A stretch of DNA of 24,302 nucleotides from Gracilimonas sp031580945 (GTDB taxonomy: Bacteria; Bacteroidota; Rhodothermia; Balneolales; Balneolaceae). The stretch spans positions 1 to 24,302 of the forward strand of contig JAVLBT010000030.1 of the NCBI GenBank assembly GCA_031580945.1, written 5' to 3'. The notes below the pieces were generated by a model, which was not told the DNA's origin, made no database searches, and saw only the letters and a program-made list of their open reading frames with translations. Positions 1 to 8,775 of the stretch are shown here, piece after piece; position 1 is the first letter of the stretch, and every line of letters begins with the position of its first letter. The translations under genes and the position numbers were made by a program.

Positions 1-3000
1 GGTATATTATTTATTTCGTCAGCCGGTGAAAGTAGCTGCGGAACCGCTGGAGTATCAAAGACCGTAGAGAATGTTCGAACAGCTGACCAGCCACTTTCAA
101 AATCGGCACTTATGGATTTTACACGCCAGTAATACATCGCATTTCTTTCCAGAAAATCCGGTGTGAAGGTGGTATCCGTGATTCCATTTTCTTCAGCTTT
201 TGTTTTAAAGTCAGCTTGTTTGGAAACCTGCAAGATGTAAGATTCTGCATTCGGAGCCGTGCGCCACACAAGCGTTGTATCAACAGGAATATTGACTTGC
301 TTGTGCTGGGGATAATGCAGTTCCGGTGTTCCTATTGCACTGGTTGTGAATAACCAAATTGAAGACCATTCTCCCGTACCTGCTACATTTGAGGCTCGTA
401 CTCGCCAATAATACGTTTCCAAAGCCGTCAACCCGACGACCTGTATTCTATTTTCATCGATATCAGAAGAAGCAAAAACCAGATCTTCAAACTGATCATC
501 ATTAGCAACTTGTACCTGATATGTAGATGCCATTTGATTTGCCTGCCAGACCAACTCAGGACTTGTGGAAATGCCTGAAGCGGCAGAATCCGGATTTATC
601 TGTTGAGTGATTCCCGGCACTTCAGGAATCGTTGAAAAAGTGAATGGACTACTCCAGTCACTCGTACCAAACTCATTTACCGCACGAACCCTCCATGAAT
701 ACGTTCTGCTATTTTCAAGCTGAGCATCAGTATACTCCGTATTTGGAATTCCTTCCACTTGCTCAATTACTTCCCCTCCTGAGCTGAGCTCGAAATCATA
801 GCTGGCCGCTGAACTGACTGACTGCCAGCTAAAATCTACCTCTAAGGATACGTTTTCAGCACTATTGGCGGGCGTCTGGAGGGTGGGTGTATTTGGAATG
901 GGGTTTAGAAGTTCACCCGTTACTGAGAAAGTCTTATTTGGTAAACTAATCGTCTCAATGGTAAAAGAATCATTGTATTTGCCAACTCCAGCTGGATCAA
1001 AAGAAATGGTAAGGTCCAGATCCTCTCCAGCATCTAAAGTAGCACTCACCGGAGATACAGAGAATGTAGAACTGAAATTAATAATATCTGTTATTACCAA
1101 TGAGGCACTTCCGTTATTTGAGACCGTCAATGTTTTCTGGTAGGGTGCAGAGCCTTGCCCCTGCACTTCCTCAAAAGTTAAAGATCCTGATGAAAGTGAC
1201 AAGGCCGGAAGCCGAGCATTAAGTATTCCCGGTGGTGCCTGCCCCATTTTTTGGGTGGAATAAAGGCGGAATTCTCCGGGGCCTAAATTAACGCTTGGTG
1301 GATTTCCCTCACTAATAAGTAATGAATCTCCCGAGAAATATTCGTACCACCATTTTCCTGTCCCAGAATTATGTGTATATGGCTGAACCGTTGAGCTGAC
1401 CACATCAAAATTACCGATAAGCTGTACATCATTTGCAGATCTCAGCAAAATACGTTTTTGTTTACCGCCTACATCCAGGTCAAAATTAGTCGTGCCAAAA
1501 GCTGGCTCAGTAGTCTTTAATTTGATCAGCTCGCTCATGGTTTGGTACAAACGATAGCGGTCCGGGTCGTCTCTGTATTCCCATAAAATTGGTTTTTCTC
1601 CTGTTCGGCAATCGCTATTTATGGTTCCGTCGGTACAATAATTGATTGAAAAATCGTAGCCCAGCTCACCAAACTGCCACATCATTTTTGGCCCGGGTAT
1701 AGTAAATAAGAATGCATGAGCGATCTTCATTCGGTTCAAAGCCGTTTCCTCATTCCGGGTGTTGTAACCACTTACTGCGTTTCCAAAATTCTCAAGTTCA
1801 ACCATGATCCGTTCTTCGTCATGACTTTCCATATAACCCACTAAATGCGGATCATTCCATCCTCTGTTTTGATAAGAAGTTCTATCAAAATTGCCGTTAT
1901 ATCCTAAAGCGGCTTCTTTAAAGGGATCATGCATAATGCCCCAAAGCATAAACCCATTATCTGCAAGTACTTTCTCTTCATCATTATTTCCTAAATGTTC
2001 AAGAATGAGATAAGCGTCTTCATCATATTTTCGAATCTCATTCTTCATTCTCAGCAAAACATTGACCCTGGATTGGTCATACTGATTCCAAGCACCAACA
2101 TCATTGGTAAAGTTTTGAGTAAATCCTTTACTAAGGTCATAGCGGTAACCATCAATATGGTATTCCTCGATCCAATATCTATTTATTCGGTCTATAAAAC
2201 GTTTGGTATATATGCTTTCGTGGTCAAAATCATATCCTACATTAAAGGGGTGCCGGGCAGTAGTGTTAAACCAAATATTCTGAGGAGTGGGTGCTCCGTA
2301 ATTGCCCTCATTATACAATCGTACCATGGGTGACTGCCCAAAAGAGTGATTATAAACGGCATCCAGGATAACAGCTATTCCCCGGTTATGCGCTTCATTG
2401 ATCAATCTTTTGAGATCCTCTTCAGGCCCATAATACCGATCTGGTGCAAAGTAAAACGCTGGATTATATCCCCAGCTACTATTTCCTTCAAATTCATTGA
2501 CGGGCAGCAATTCGATTGCATTTACACCCAATCGCTGAAGATAATCCAGCGAATCGATCACTGTGGCAAAGTCATGCTTATCGCTGAAATCTCGTACCAA
2601 TAATTCATAGATCACCAAATCCTCCGGATCAGGTCTTTCCCAATCATCATCGGTCCAGTTAAATTCTGGTTTATTGGTTTGTAGAACCGAGACATACTCC
2701 GTGGTTTCTTGTATAGGATATGGCTTTAGGCCGGGATACACCTCTTCTTCGATCCAGTTATCATCGGGGTGTAAAACTTTTTCCGAATACGGATCGGCAA
2801 TTCGAATTCTTTCGTCGACCAAATATTGAAAAGCATATTCCTTGCCCGGCTCCAGCCCGTCAATTTCCAGCCACCAGTATACCTCTTGACTTCCCCTAAC
2901 ATCTTTCTTCATCTGGTATTCCGGCCGTACTTCCCAATCGTTAAAATCACCAATTACATATACCCTGTTTTTATATGGAGCCAACAGCGTAAGTGTAACT

Positions 3001-3803
3001 TTGGTAGGATCATTTTCATGATAATTTATACCCTCCTCAATTCCCCCGGGCCTGGGTTGTGTCACCACTTCATCGGGGACCAAATAGTAGGCATAAGCCG
3101 TGTCGCGGATTCCGGATGTGTTAGAGGAAACTGCCATTAACTCAGTCAAACCCCTTGAAGAGGCTGTAGCTGTATAGTTTACGGTATTTGTTGAACTATT
3201 AGCTACCTGATTCCCATTTTCATATAGTATTAAATTATCAAAATTAGAGCCTATTGCCGCTCCTGTTGCCTCCACCTCAAGGGTTTCATTCAATTCTAAT
3301 ATGGTTGTTTCATCACTTGGTCTCTCAAACCGAACATGAACTCCTTCATCATACAGGTCAATAAACAGATCAGTATTGTTTTCTCCTTTTCCCTCCAGGC
3401 TGCCGTCAGAGCTTCTGAAAACCATAGCTAATTTTAGGATCTTTTCCCCTTCCGGCACCCCATAATAGGTTCTGATATTATTTATTGTCAGCTGATACGA
3501 ATTTGCACCAATTCTGGTCATTTTTGCTTTGGGAATATTTTGTTCCCATTCTGCAATCACGTACTTCCAGTCCGTCAGGTCACCCTCAGTACTTTCATCA
3601 GTAATAACTCCGGTATGCACGTAAACATCGCCCGTATAATCCTCTAACCCTGCTGTACCCTCAGAGGCATCGAAAATAATGGTTACAGGTTGTTCTTCGG
3701 TAGGAAAAGGGGGTTCGGATGTAACGACTTGCGCAAAAGCTGCCAAGGTACTTGTTAAAAGGATGGCTAAAACAAAGAATACTTTCTTTGCGGGACAATT
3801 CAT
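1..3803 (-). CDS. Secreted GH13 alpha-amylase with Ig-like and FN3 repeats (3' end outside window)
   Basis: This is a partial gene: the frame stays open to the window's left edge, so the C-terminus is missing (about 1267 codons visible). It should hydrolyse alpha-1,4-glucan outside the cytoplasm. A signal peptide at about 1-24 ends in AFAQ. Next come an N-terminal beta-rich region, a CBM48/E-set-like domain with the GDFNDW motif, and the GH13 barrel. GH13 conserved regions are visible: DAVYNH (region I), nucleophile Asp556 in GYRYDLS, acid/base Glu602 in LILEH, and Asp662 in ESHDEER. After the barrel lie an Ig-like 'choice-of-anchor' type domain (about 910-1200) and at least three FN3-like repeats (about 50-900), each with a YYWRVRA-like signature. 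It is a close paralogue of the amylase just upstream, 122 bp away, and is probably co-transcribed with it. An in-frame ATG at 3824 is an alternative start; 3803 gives the better signal peptide. Surface display through a lost C-terminal tail is likely but unseen. Confidence 0.9.
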   Translation of the reverse strand, partial: MNCPAKKVFFVLAILLTSTLAAFAQVVTSEPPFPTEEQPVTIIFDASEGTAGLEDYTGDVYVHTGVITDESTEGDLTDWKYVIAEWEQNIPKAKMTRIGANSYQLTINNIRTYYGVPEGEKILKLAMVFRSSDGSLEGKGENNTDLFIDLYDEGVHVRFERPSDETTILELNETLEVEATGAAIGSNFDNLILYENGNQVANSSTNTVNYTATASSRGLTELMAVSSNTSGIRDTAYAYYLVPDEVVTQPRPGGIEEGINYHENDPTKVTLTLLAPYKNRVYVIGDFNDWEVRPEYQMKKDVRGSQEVYWWLEIDGLEPGKEYAFQYLVDERIRIADPYSEKVLHPDDNWIEEEVYPGLKPYPIQETTEYVSVLQTNKPEFNWTDDDWERPDPEDLVIYELLVRDFSDKHDFATVIDSLDYLQRLGVNAIELLPVNEFEGNSSWGYNPAFYFAPDRYYGPEEDLKRLINEAHNRGIAVILDAVYNHSFGQSPMVRLYNEGNYGAPTPQNIWFNTTARHPFNVGYDFDHESIYTKRFIDRINRYWIEEYHIDGYRYDLSKGFTQNFTNDVGAWNQYDQSRVNVLLRMKNEIRKYDEDAYLILEHLGNNDEEKVLADNGFMLWGIMHDPFKEAALGYNGNFDRTSYQNRGWNDPHLVGYMESHDEERIMVELENFGNAVSGYNTRNEETALNRMKIAHAFLFTIPGPKMMWQFGELGYDFSINYCTDGTINSDCRTGEKPILWEYRDDPDRYRLYQTMSELIKLKTTEPAFGTTNFDLDVGGKQKRILLRSANDVQLIGNFDVVSSTVQPYTHNSGTGKWWYEYFSGDSLLISEGNPPSVNLGPGEFRLYSTQKMGQAPPGILNARLPALSLSSGSLTFEEVQGQGSAPYQKTLTVSNNGSASLVITDIINFSSTFSVSPVSATLDAGEDLDLTISFDPAGVGKYNDSFTIETISLPNKTFSVTGELLNPIPNTPTLQTPANSAENVSLEVDFSWQSVSSAASYDFELSSGGEVIEQVEGIPNTEYTDAQLENSRTYSWRVRAVNEFGTSDWSSPFTFSTIPEVPGITQQINPDSAASGISTSPELVWQANQMASTYQVQVANDDQFEDLVFASSDIDENRIQVVGLTALETYYWRVRASNVAGTGEWSSIWLFTTSAIGTPELHYPQHKQVNIPVDTTLVWRTAPNAESYILQVSKQADFKTKAEENGITDTTFTPDFLERNAMYYWRVKSISADFESGWSAVRTFSTVFDTPAVPQLLSPADEINNI

Positions 3804-3925
3804 CTGAATGTTAAAAACTATCATAGTTGCGGACGTTTGATCATTGATCTCTTTGATGGTATATGCTCGTTAGCTGTTGATTTAATTTTGCTCATTTTAA
3901 AACTATAAGTGGGTAGGGAATCACA

Positions 3926-6832
3926 CTATTTAATTAATGTCATTTTTCGGATCAGCTGCTGTTCATTTACAGATAATCTGTAAAAGTAAATACCACTGGA
4001 TATATTATTTGCATCAAAATTAATTTGGTGGCTCCCAGCTGATTGCTCCTTATTGATCAGCGTTTTGACCTTTTGGCCAACCGAGTTGAATACATCAATG
4101 GTAACTTTACTGTATTCTGGGATTGAGTAACTGATTGTGGTAGTTGGGTTAAAGGGATTAGGATAGTTTTGATCCAGATGTAATTTGTATGGAACCTCAT
4201 TATCTAATCCCTCAGCAGAAACAGGTAGCAGGTTATCTACCGGTGAATCAAATTTCAAATTCGTATAGATCCTAAATTCACCCGGTGCCAATATTATGGT
4301 CGTATCTGTAGCCGAAATGTTCAGCAAATCCCCACTAAAGTAGTTGTACCATTTGCCCCCCTCATGAAACTGTGGGCTGATTTCTTTTGCAGTTACTCCA
4401 AAGTTTCCAATGATTGTCGTTCTTCCCTCATTTTTTGCCAATTTAATTCGTTTCATATCCCCCCGTAAGGATAACTCAACGGCACTTTCTTTACTTGTGA
4501 ACATAGCATGACTTTTTCTTAAAGCGATCAAGCTTTGCCATGTTTGGTAAAGTCTATATCTATCGGGGTCATTTCGGTATTCCCAAAGCACGGGTTTTTC
4601 TCCTGTTCTTCCATTTTCATCAATACTTACATCGTACCCAAGTTCGCCAAACTGCCATATCATTTTAGGGCCCGGAATGGTAAAGAAAAAGGCCCCTGCA
4701 AGCTTCATTCGATTTAAACCTGTTTTCAATTCTGTGATGTCATAATCTGCGGCGCTGTTCCCATACAACTTGTTTTTGACCATTAACCGCTCCTCATCAT
4801 GACTTTCAAAATATCCTACCAGGTGGGGTTCATTATATTGCCATGTTTCGTGATAAATCCCAGAGAAATCGGATTTATCTCCTTCATTATAACCCATTGT
4901 TGCTTCACTATATTTGTGATTGAATGCATTTCCCTCCCAAAATGGCATTCCATAGTCTGATAGTTCTTGTCTTTCTCTGGGATCGGTGTAATGCTCTAAA
5001 ATTACATAGGCATCAGATTCCACACTCCAGATCTTATCGGCCATTCTCTTAAGTAAACGGATGCGAGTTGGATCATAATCCCAGTTACTTGCTCCTCCTG
5101 TTAATGAATTCACTTGAGTAAATCCTCCCGTGAGGTCAAAGCGAAAACCATCAAAATTGAATTCTTCTATCCACCGGAGATTAACACGATCAACATAATA
5201 CTGCGTTGCTTTACTTTCATGATTCAGATCATATCCAACATTTCCGGGGTGCTTTGCTTCTGTATTCGCATAGGGATTTTCAGCCGTTGGCTTTCCATAA
5301 TCTCCTTCATTCCACATTCTCACAATTGGACTTGGCCCCCATGCATGATTCAATACCATATCTAATATTACAGCAATGCCGCGTGCGTGAGAGGAATCAA
5401 TAAATGCTTTTAAATCTTTTGCCGGCCCGTAATATTTATCAGTGGTGTAGTGAAAGGTTGGGTTATACCCCCAGCTGCTGTTCGCATCAAATTCCATAAC
5501 CGGCATCAATTCAATGGCATTTACACCAAGCCGTTCGAGGTAGTCTAAGGTATCAATCAGTGTTTCATAGTCATGATCTTCAGCAAAATCACGTACCAGT
5601 AACTCATAGATAACCAGCTCTTCAACCGGTGGTTTTTCAAAATCGTGCTTAAATTCATATTTGGTTTGTCCTGTTTGCAGTACACCAACTATATGTTCTG
5701 TTTTTCCATAGGGATATTCTTTTAGATTCGGATAAATTTCCTCGGTTATATATTGATCATTTGCAGGATCAAGTAGCTTTTCTGAATATGGGTCAGCGAC
5801 TCTCAATTCACCATCAATAAAATATTGGAAGGCATATTCTTTTCCTTTTTCAAGCCCGTCAACTTCTATCCAAAACCATGTACTATCGGCATTGACCGAA
5901 TCTTTGTGCATGAAATATTCATCTTTTATTTCCCAGTTATTGAAATCACCCAGCAAATACACGAACCTCTTATGGGGAGCGAACAGTGAAAATCGGACGG
6001 TATTATCATCTACATAAGTAATCCCGTCTTCTAAACCAGCAGGCCGTTCGGTTTCTTGAATTTCCGGGTTTACCCGAATCATTGTTATCAATGTATCACT
6101 TTCATTCCCATCCGTACCGGATAGCTTCATCACATGATCCATTCTGTCACTAATAGTAACTTCAGCTAATAATGTGTCATTATTTACTTCCTGAATAACG
6201 GTTCCGTCAAGTTCAAGTTTAAGAGAAATATCGTCGGCATTATTAGAGCTTGCCACCGCATGTACCTGAATAGTGCCGGGCTTTTCGAGAAGCAGATCTT
6301 CTTGCTCCGGCTGTAGGTATTTCATATTAAACGTGCTGTTAAATACATCAACAAAGATATCCTCTCCACCCTCAGCCTTTCCTTCTACCGATCCATCGGC
6401 ATTTCTAAAAACAAATGCAATTTTTTCAATGGTTTCTCCTTCTGGTACGCCGTAATATGCTCTGATGGAAGGTTCGATCACTAACTGATATTGATCGGTT
6501 CCGATACGGGTGAGCTTTATTTTGTCGGGATTCTCCCCCCAGTCGGCCACAACATATTTCCAGTCACCAGGGCCATTACTTTGATCTGTTAAAACCCCGG
6601 TATGGGCATATACATCCCCGGTAAATCCCTCTAACCCACCCGTTCCTTCAGTGGCATCAAAATAAATGGTTACAGGTTGTTGTTCTGTTGGAAATGCCGG
6701 ATCAGATGTTACTTGAGCAAATACATTATTATTCAGTCCAAAGAACCATAGTAATGCCAAACTCGTCAGAAAGAGATGTAACTTTTTGCCCGAGGCCTTT
6801 TTGTCAAAATTCTTACTTCTCATCGTATTCAT
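3926..6832 (-). CDS. Secreted GH13 alpha-amylase with T9SS type A sorting domain
   Basis: Predicted extracellular alpha-amylase of 968 aa acting on starch-like glucans. An N-terminal signal peptide (about 1-40, ending VFAQ) is followed by a beta-rich region (about 45-165) also present in the neighbouring paralogue and not assigned to a family here. Then come a CBM48/E-set domain (about 270-350, GDFNNW) and the GH13 (beta/alpha)8 barrel (about 405-780). Catalytic features: D491-NH496 (region I), Arg564/Asp566 nucleophile in GFRFDL, Glu613 acid/base in VILEH, His678-Asp679 in ESHDEER. A C-terminal beta domain follows, and then from about 886 a Por-type sorting signal (NYPNPFNP; final basic-rich strand), which in known systems directs type IX export and surface attachment. 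It is the first gene of a two-amylase unit, and a LacI-type operator and promoter lie 30-65 bp upstream. No Shine-Dalgarno is evident, as is common in Bacteroidota. Confidence 0.95.
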   Translation of the reverse strand: MNTMRSKNFDKKASGKKLHLFLTSLALLWFFGLNNNVFAQVTSDPAFPTEQQPVTIYFDATEGTGGLEGFTGDVYAHTGVLTDQSNGPGDWKYVVADWGENPDKIKLTRIGTDQYQLVIEPSIRAYYGVPEGETIEKIAFVFRNADGSVEGKAEGGEDIFVDVFNSTFNMKYLQPEQEDLLLEKPGTIQVHAVASSNNADDISLKLELDGTVIQEVNNDTLLAEVTISDRMDHVMKLSGTDGNESDTLITMIRVNPEIQETERPAGLEDGITYVDDNTVRFSLFAPHKRFVYLLGDFNNWEIKDEYFMHKDSVNADSTWFWIEVDGLEKGKEYAFQYFIDGELRVADPYSEKLLDPANDQYITEEIYPNLKEYPYGKTEHIVGVLQTGQTKYEFKHDFEKPPVEELVIYELLVRDFAEDHDYETLIDTLDYLERLGVNAIELMPVMEFDANSSWGYNPTFHYTTDKYYGPAKDLKAFIDSSHARGIAVILDMVLNHAWGPSPIVRMWNEGDYGKPTAENPYANTEAKHPGNVGYDLNHESKATQYYVDRVNLRWIEEFNFDGFRFDLTGGFTQVNSLTGGASNWDYDPTRIRLLKRMADKIWSVESDAYVILEHYTDPRERQELSDYGMPFWEGNAFNHKYSEATMGYNEGDKSDFSGIYHETWQYNEPHLVGYFESHDEERLMVKNKLYGNSAADYDITELKTGLNRMKLAGAFFFTIPGPKMIWQFGELGYDVSIDENGRTGEKPVLWEYRNDPDRYRLYQTWQSLIALRKSHAMFTSKESAVELSLRGDMKRIKLAKNEGRTTIIGNFGVTAKEISPQFHEGGKWYNYFSGDLLNISATDTTIILAPGEFRIYTNLKFDSPVDNLLPVSAEGLDNEVPYKLHLDQNYPNPFNPTTTISYSIPEYSKVTIDVFNSVGQKVKTLINKEQSAGSHQINFDANNISSGIYFYRLSVNEQQLIRKMTLIK

Positions 6833-6858
6833 GGTATTAAATCTGTCGTCATAAATGA

Positions 6859-6887
6859 GTTATATAGCCATACCAAAATAATGTAAG
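6859..6887 (-). promoter_or_regulatory. Putative promoter of the amylase operon
   Basis: On the minus strand, CTTACA (6887-6882; four of six matches to TTGACA), a 17-bp spacer and TATAAC (6864-6859; five of six matches to TATAAT) form a plausible housekeeping promoter about 26 bp before the amylase ATG. The -35 box is half of the operator palindrome. Bacteroidota often use a different -7 consensus, so this is an inference from spacing and match only. Confidence 0.4.
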
Positions 6888-6895
6888 CGCTTACA
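6882..6895. promoter_or_regulatory. LacI-family operator palindrome upstream of amylase
   Basis: TGTAAGCGCTTACA is a perfect 14-bp palindrome with the central CG typical of LacI/GalR-family operators (compare MalR/CcpA-like sites). It lies 50 bp upstream of the 968-aa amylase start and overlaps the putative -35 box, a placement that suits repression relieved by a sugar such as maltose. No LacI-family gene is in the window, so the regulator must be elsewhere. It also lies 117 bp upstream of the divergent carbonic-anhydrase-like gene and could touch that promoter too. Confidence 0.7.
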
Positions 6896-7011
6896 CTCAA
6901 TGAATCAAGTCCCCGAATCCACTTCTAATATCATCTATCTAAAGTAATTTGAGCCGATATATTCATCATAAATTTCCTTATTTTTTAACTTTATAAAATC
7001 AATTCCTTCCT

Positions 7012-7554
7012 ATGGTTTATGAGTTTTTAAAGCGTACCCCTCAATTTGACGATACTGTTTTTGTAGCACCCAGCGCCGATATAATTGGTGATGTGACGCT
7101 CGGACAAGAAAGCAGCGTATGGTTTAATGTTACCTTGCGGGGTGATGTAAACTTTATCGAGATCGGAGATCGAAGTAATGTGCAGGATAATGTTTGCATT
7201 CATGTCATGAATCAAACCGGGCCTACTATCATTGGAAATGAAGTAACTATTGGACATGGCGCGGTAGTGCATGGATGTACTATCCACGATCGGGTTCTCA
7301 TTGGCATCAATGCTACTATTTTAGATGAAGTGGTTGTAGAATCTGATGTGATAGTAGCGGCAGGCACTTTGGTTCCTCCCGGAAAAACCCTGGAAAGTGG
7401 CTATATGTATATGGGTTCACCTGCCAAAAAAGCCCGAAAACTGACCGAAGATGAGATCGCATCTATTCCAAAATATGCTTCTAATTACGTGAAGTATTCC
7501 CGCGCTTATCAGCAAAAAGATCAGTACGACGAAAATCCTTTTTATTCCAAGTAA
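7012..7554 (+). CDS. Gamma-carbonic-anhydrase-family hexapeptide-repeat protein
   Basis: This 180-aa protein belongs to the gamma-class carbonic anhydrase/YrdA-like family, which forms trimers of left-handed parallel beta-helices with metal at subunit interfaces. Hexapeptide repeats of [LIV]-G-x-x type run over about 20-130. The three metal-ligand histidines are visible as His64 (NVCIHV), His82 (IGHG) and His87 (VVHG), and Arg43/Asp45 of RGD and Gln58 match positions conserved in the archaeal enzyme Cam. A C-terminal helix covers about 143-170. The acidic proton-shuttle loop of the classical Cam enzyme is absent, so true carbonic anhydrase activity is uncertain; many members of this short form have low or untested activity. 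It lacks a signal peptide and should be cytoplasmic. It is divergent from the amylase operon and followed by hemW after a hairpin. Confidence 0.9.
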   Translation: MVYEFLKRTPQFDDTVFVAPSADIIGDVTLGQESSVWFNVTLRGDVNFIEIGDRSNVQDNVCIHVMNQTGPTIIGNEVTIGHGAVVHGCTIHDRVLIGINATILDEVVVESDVIVAAGTLVPPGKTLESGYMYMGSPAKKARKLTEDEIASIPKYASNYVKYSRAYQQKDQYDENPFYSK

Positions 7555-7566
7555 ATTTAAACTGTT

Positions 7567-7614
7567 TAAATACTCAATGTTAAATGGAACCAGCCATTTA
7601 ATATTGAGCATTTA
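7567..7614 (+). terminator. Long hairpin between carbonic-anhydrase-like gene and hemW
   Basis: A 15-bp stem (7573-7587 with 7594-7608; one G-U pair in RNA) closes a 6-nt loop, and an A/C mismatch followed by five more pairs extends it to 7567-7614. It begins 13 bases after the upstream stop codon and ends 16 bases before the hemW GTG. A run of A/T follows but no clean U-tract, so it could be a terminator, an attenuator or an mRNA-stabilising element. Confidence 0.5.
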
Positions 7615-7630
7615 TAATTAATCATTCCCC

Positions 7631-8767
7631 GTGAGCGGACTCTACATACACGTACCCTTTTGTAAACAAGCCTGCTCTTACTGTGATTTTTATTTCGTGA
7701 CCCGTCAAGAATACAAACAAGACTTTGTGGATGAACTGCTCCGCGAAATTCATTCCAAAAAAGATTCACGATTCTCACAGGAACCCGTAAAAACTATTTA
7801 TTTCGGGGGCGGAACTCCATCCCTTTTAACTTCATCTCAAGTTGATTCTATCCTGAATGCGATCAATGAGGTCTTTAAGGTGGAACCCAGTGAAATCACT
7901 TTTGAAATGAATCCCGATGACGTATCAAAGGAATTTTTGTCGGGGCTGAAATCTGCTGGAGTAAACCGAGCGAGTATGGGTGTTCAGACCTTCAATCCTG
8001 AGTTGCTAACATTCATGCACCGAGCCCATACTTCTGAGGAAGCATTTCGTTGTCTTGAATTGCTACAGGCTTCTGACTTTAACGTATTCACCGTAGATCT
8101 CATCTATGGAAATCCGGGACAAACCCTGGAGTCACTAAAAAATGATATTGATACTATCCTGAAATTTGACCCGCCTCATGTTTCAGCTTACTCGCTTACG
8201 GTTGAACCGCAAACGCGACTTGGCAAGCAAGTAAAATTAGGCCGAATTATGCCGCCTGAAAATGATACGGTGGCCCAACATTTTGACCTTGTCATAGAAA
8301 AACTTGCACAGGCAGGAATTCAACAATATGAGGTAAGTAATTATGCTAAACCGGGCAAAGAAGCGATTCATAATTCCAATTATTGGGAACACGTCAATTA
8401 CCTTGGATTAGGTCCCGGGGCTCACTCTTTTTGGTGGAATAAAGATCATAAATCAGCCGAAAGATGGAGTAACAGGCCAAATTTTAAAAATTATTTGTCC
8501 AATGGCTGGGAAAAATCTTATGAAAAAGAGCATTTGGGCCGGGATGATTTAGCCGAAGAACGGCTGATGCTTGGCCTCAGAACACGCACGGGCGTTTCTT
8601 TTGATGAGCTGAAAAAAAATTATCACTTTAGCCTGAGTTCAAAACAACTAAGTTACCTTCAAAAGCTGGCTGATGAAGACAAAGTAATCATGGATGACCG
8701 CATTCGCCTCACTACAAAAGGACTTAAAATTGCAGATGCCATTCTTTTGGATCTTGTGACTATGTGA
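7631..8767 (+). CDS. hemW: HemW, radical SAM heme-trafficking protein (coproporphyrinogen III oxidase-like)
   Basis: This 378-aa radical SAM protein is of the HemW family (formerly called HemN-like oxygen-independent coproporphyrinogen III oxidase). HemW is thought to bind heme and deliver it to target proteins rather than to decarboxylate coproporphyrinogen. The 4Fe-4S ligands are Cys11, Cys15 and Cys18 in CKQACSYCDF. A GGGTPS SAM-binding motif and the family's HNSNYW motif (HNxxYW), which distinguishes HemW from true HemN, are present. A C-terminal winged-helix-like region follows. The start is GTG at 7631, giving the expected MSGLYIHVPFC N-terminus. The protein is cytoplasmic. Its stop lies 8 bp from the convergent end of the HU-LysM gene, with no clear terminator between. 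Confidence 0.93.
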   Translation: MSGLYIHVPFCKQACSYCDFYFVTRQEYKQDFVDELLREIHSKKDSRFSQEPVKTIYFGGGTPSLLTSSQVDSILNAINEVFKVEPSEITFEMNPDDVSKEFLSGLKSAGVNRASMGVQTFNPELLTFMHRAHTSEEAFRCLELLQASDFNVFTVDLIYGNPGQTLESLKNDIDTILKFDPPHVSAYSLTVEPQTRLGKQVKLGRIMPPENDTVAQHFDLVIEKLAQAGIQQYEVSNYAKPGKEAIHNSNYWEHVNYLGLGPGAHSFWWNKDHKSAERWSNRPNFKNYLSNGWEKSYEKEHLGRDDLAEERLMLGLRTRTGVSFDELKKNYHFSLSSKQLSYLQKLADEDKVIMDDRIRLTTKGLKIADAILLDLVTM

Positions 8768-8775
8768 CCAATCTG

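Noticed and set aside
865..3140. Plus-strand open frames of 85-112 aa
   Set aside because: They lie opposite the FN3-bearing amylase frame, which shows strong family motifs throughout; they are antisense shadows without motifs.
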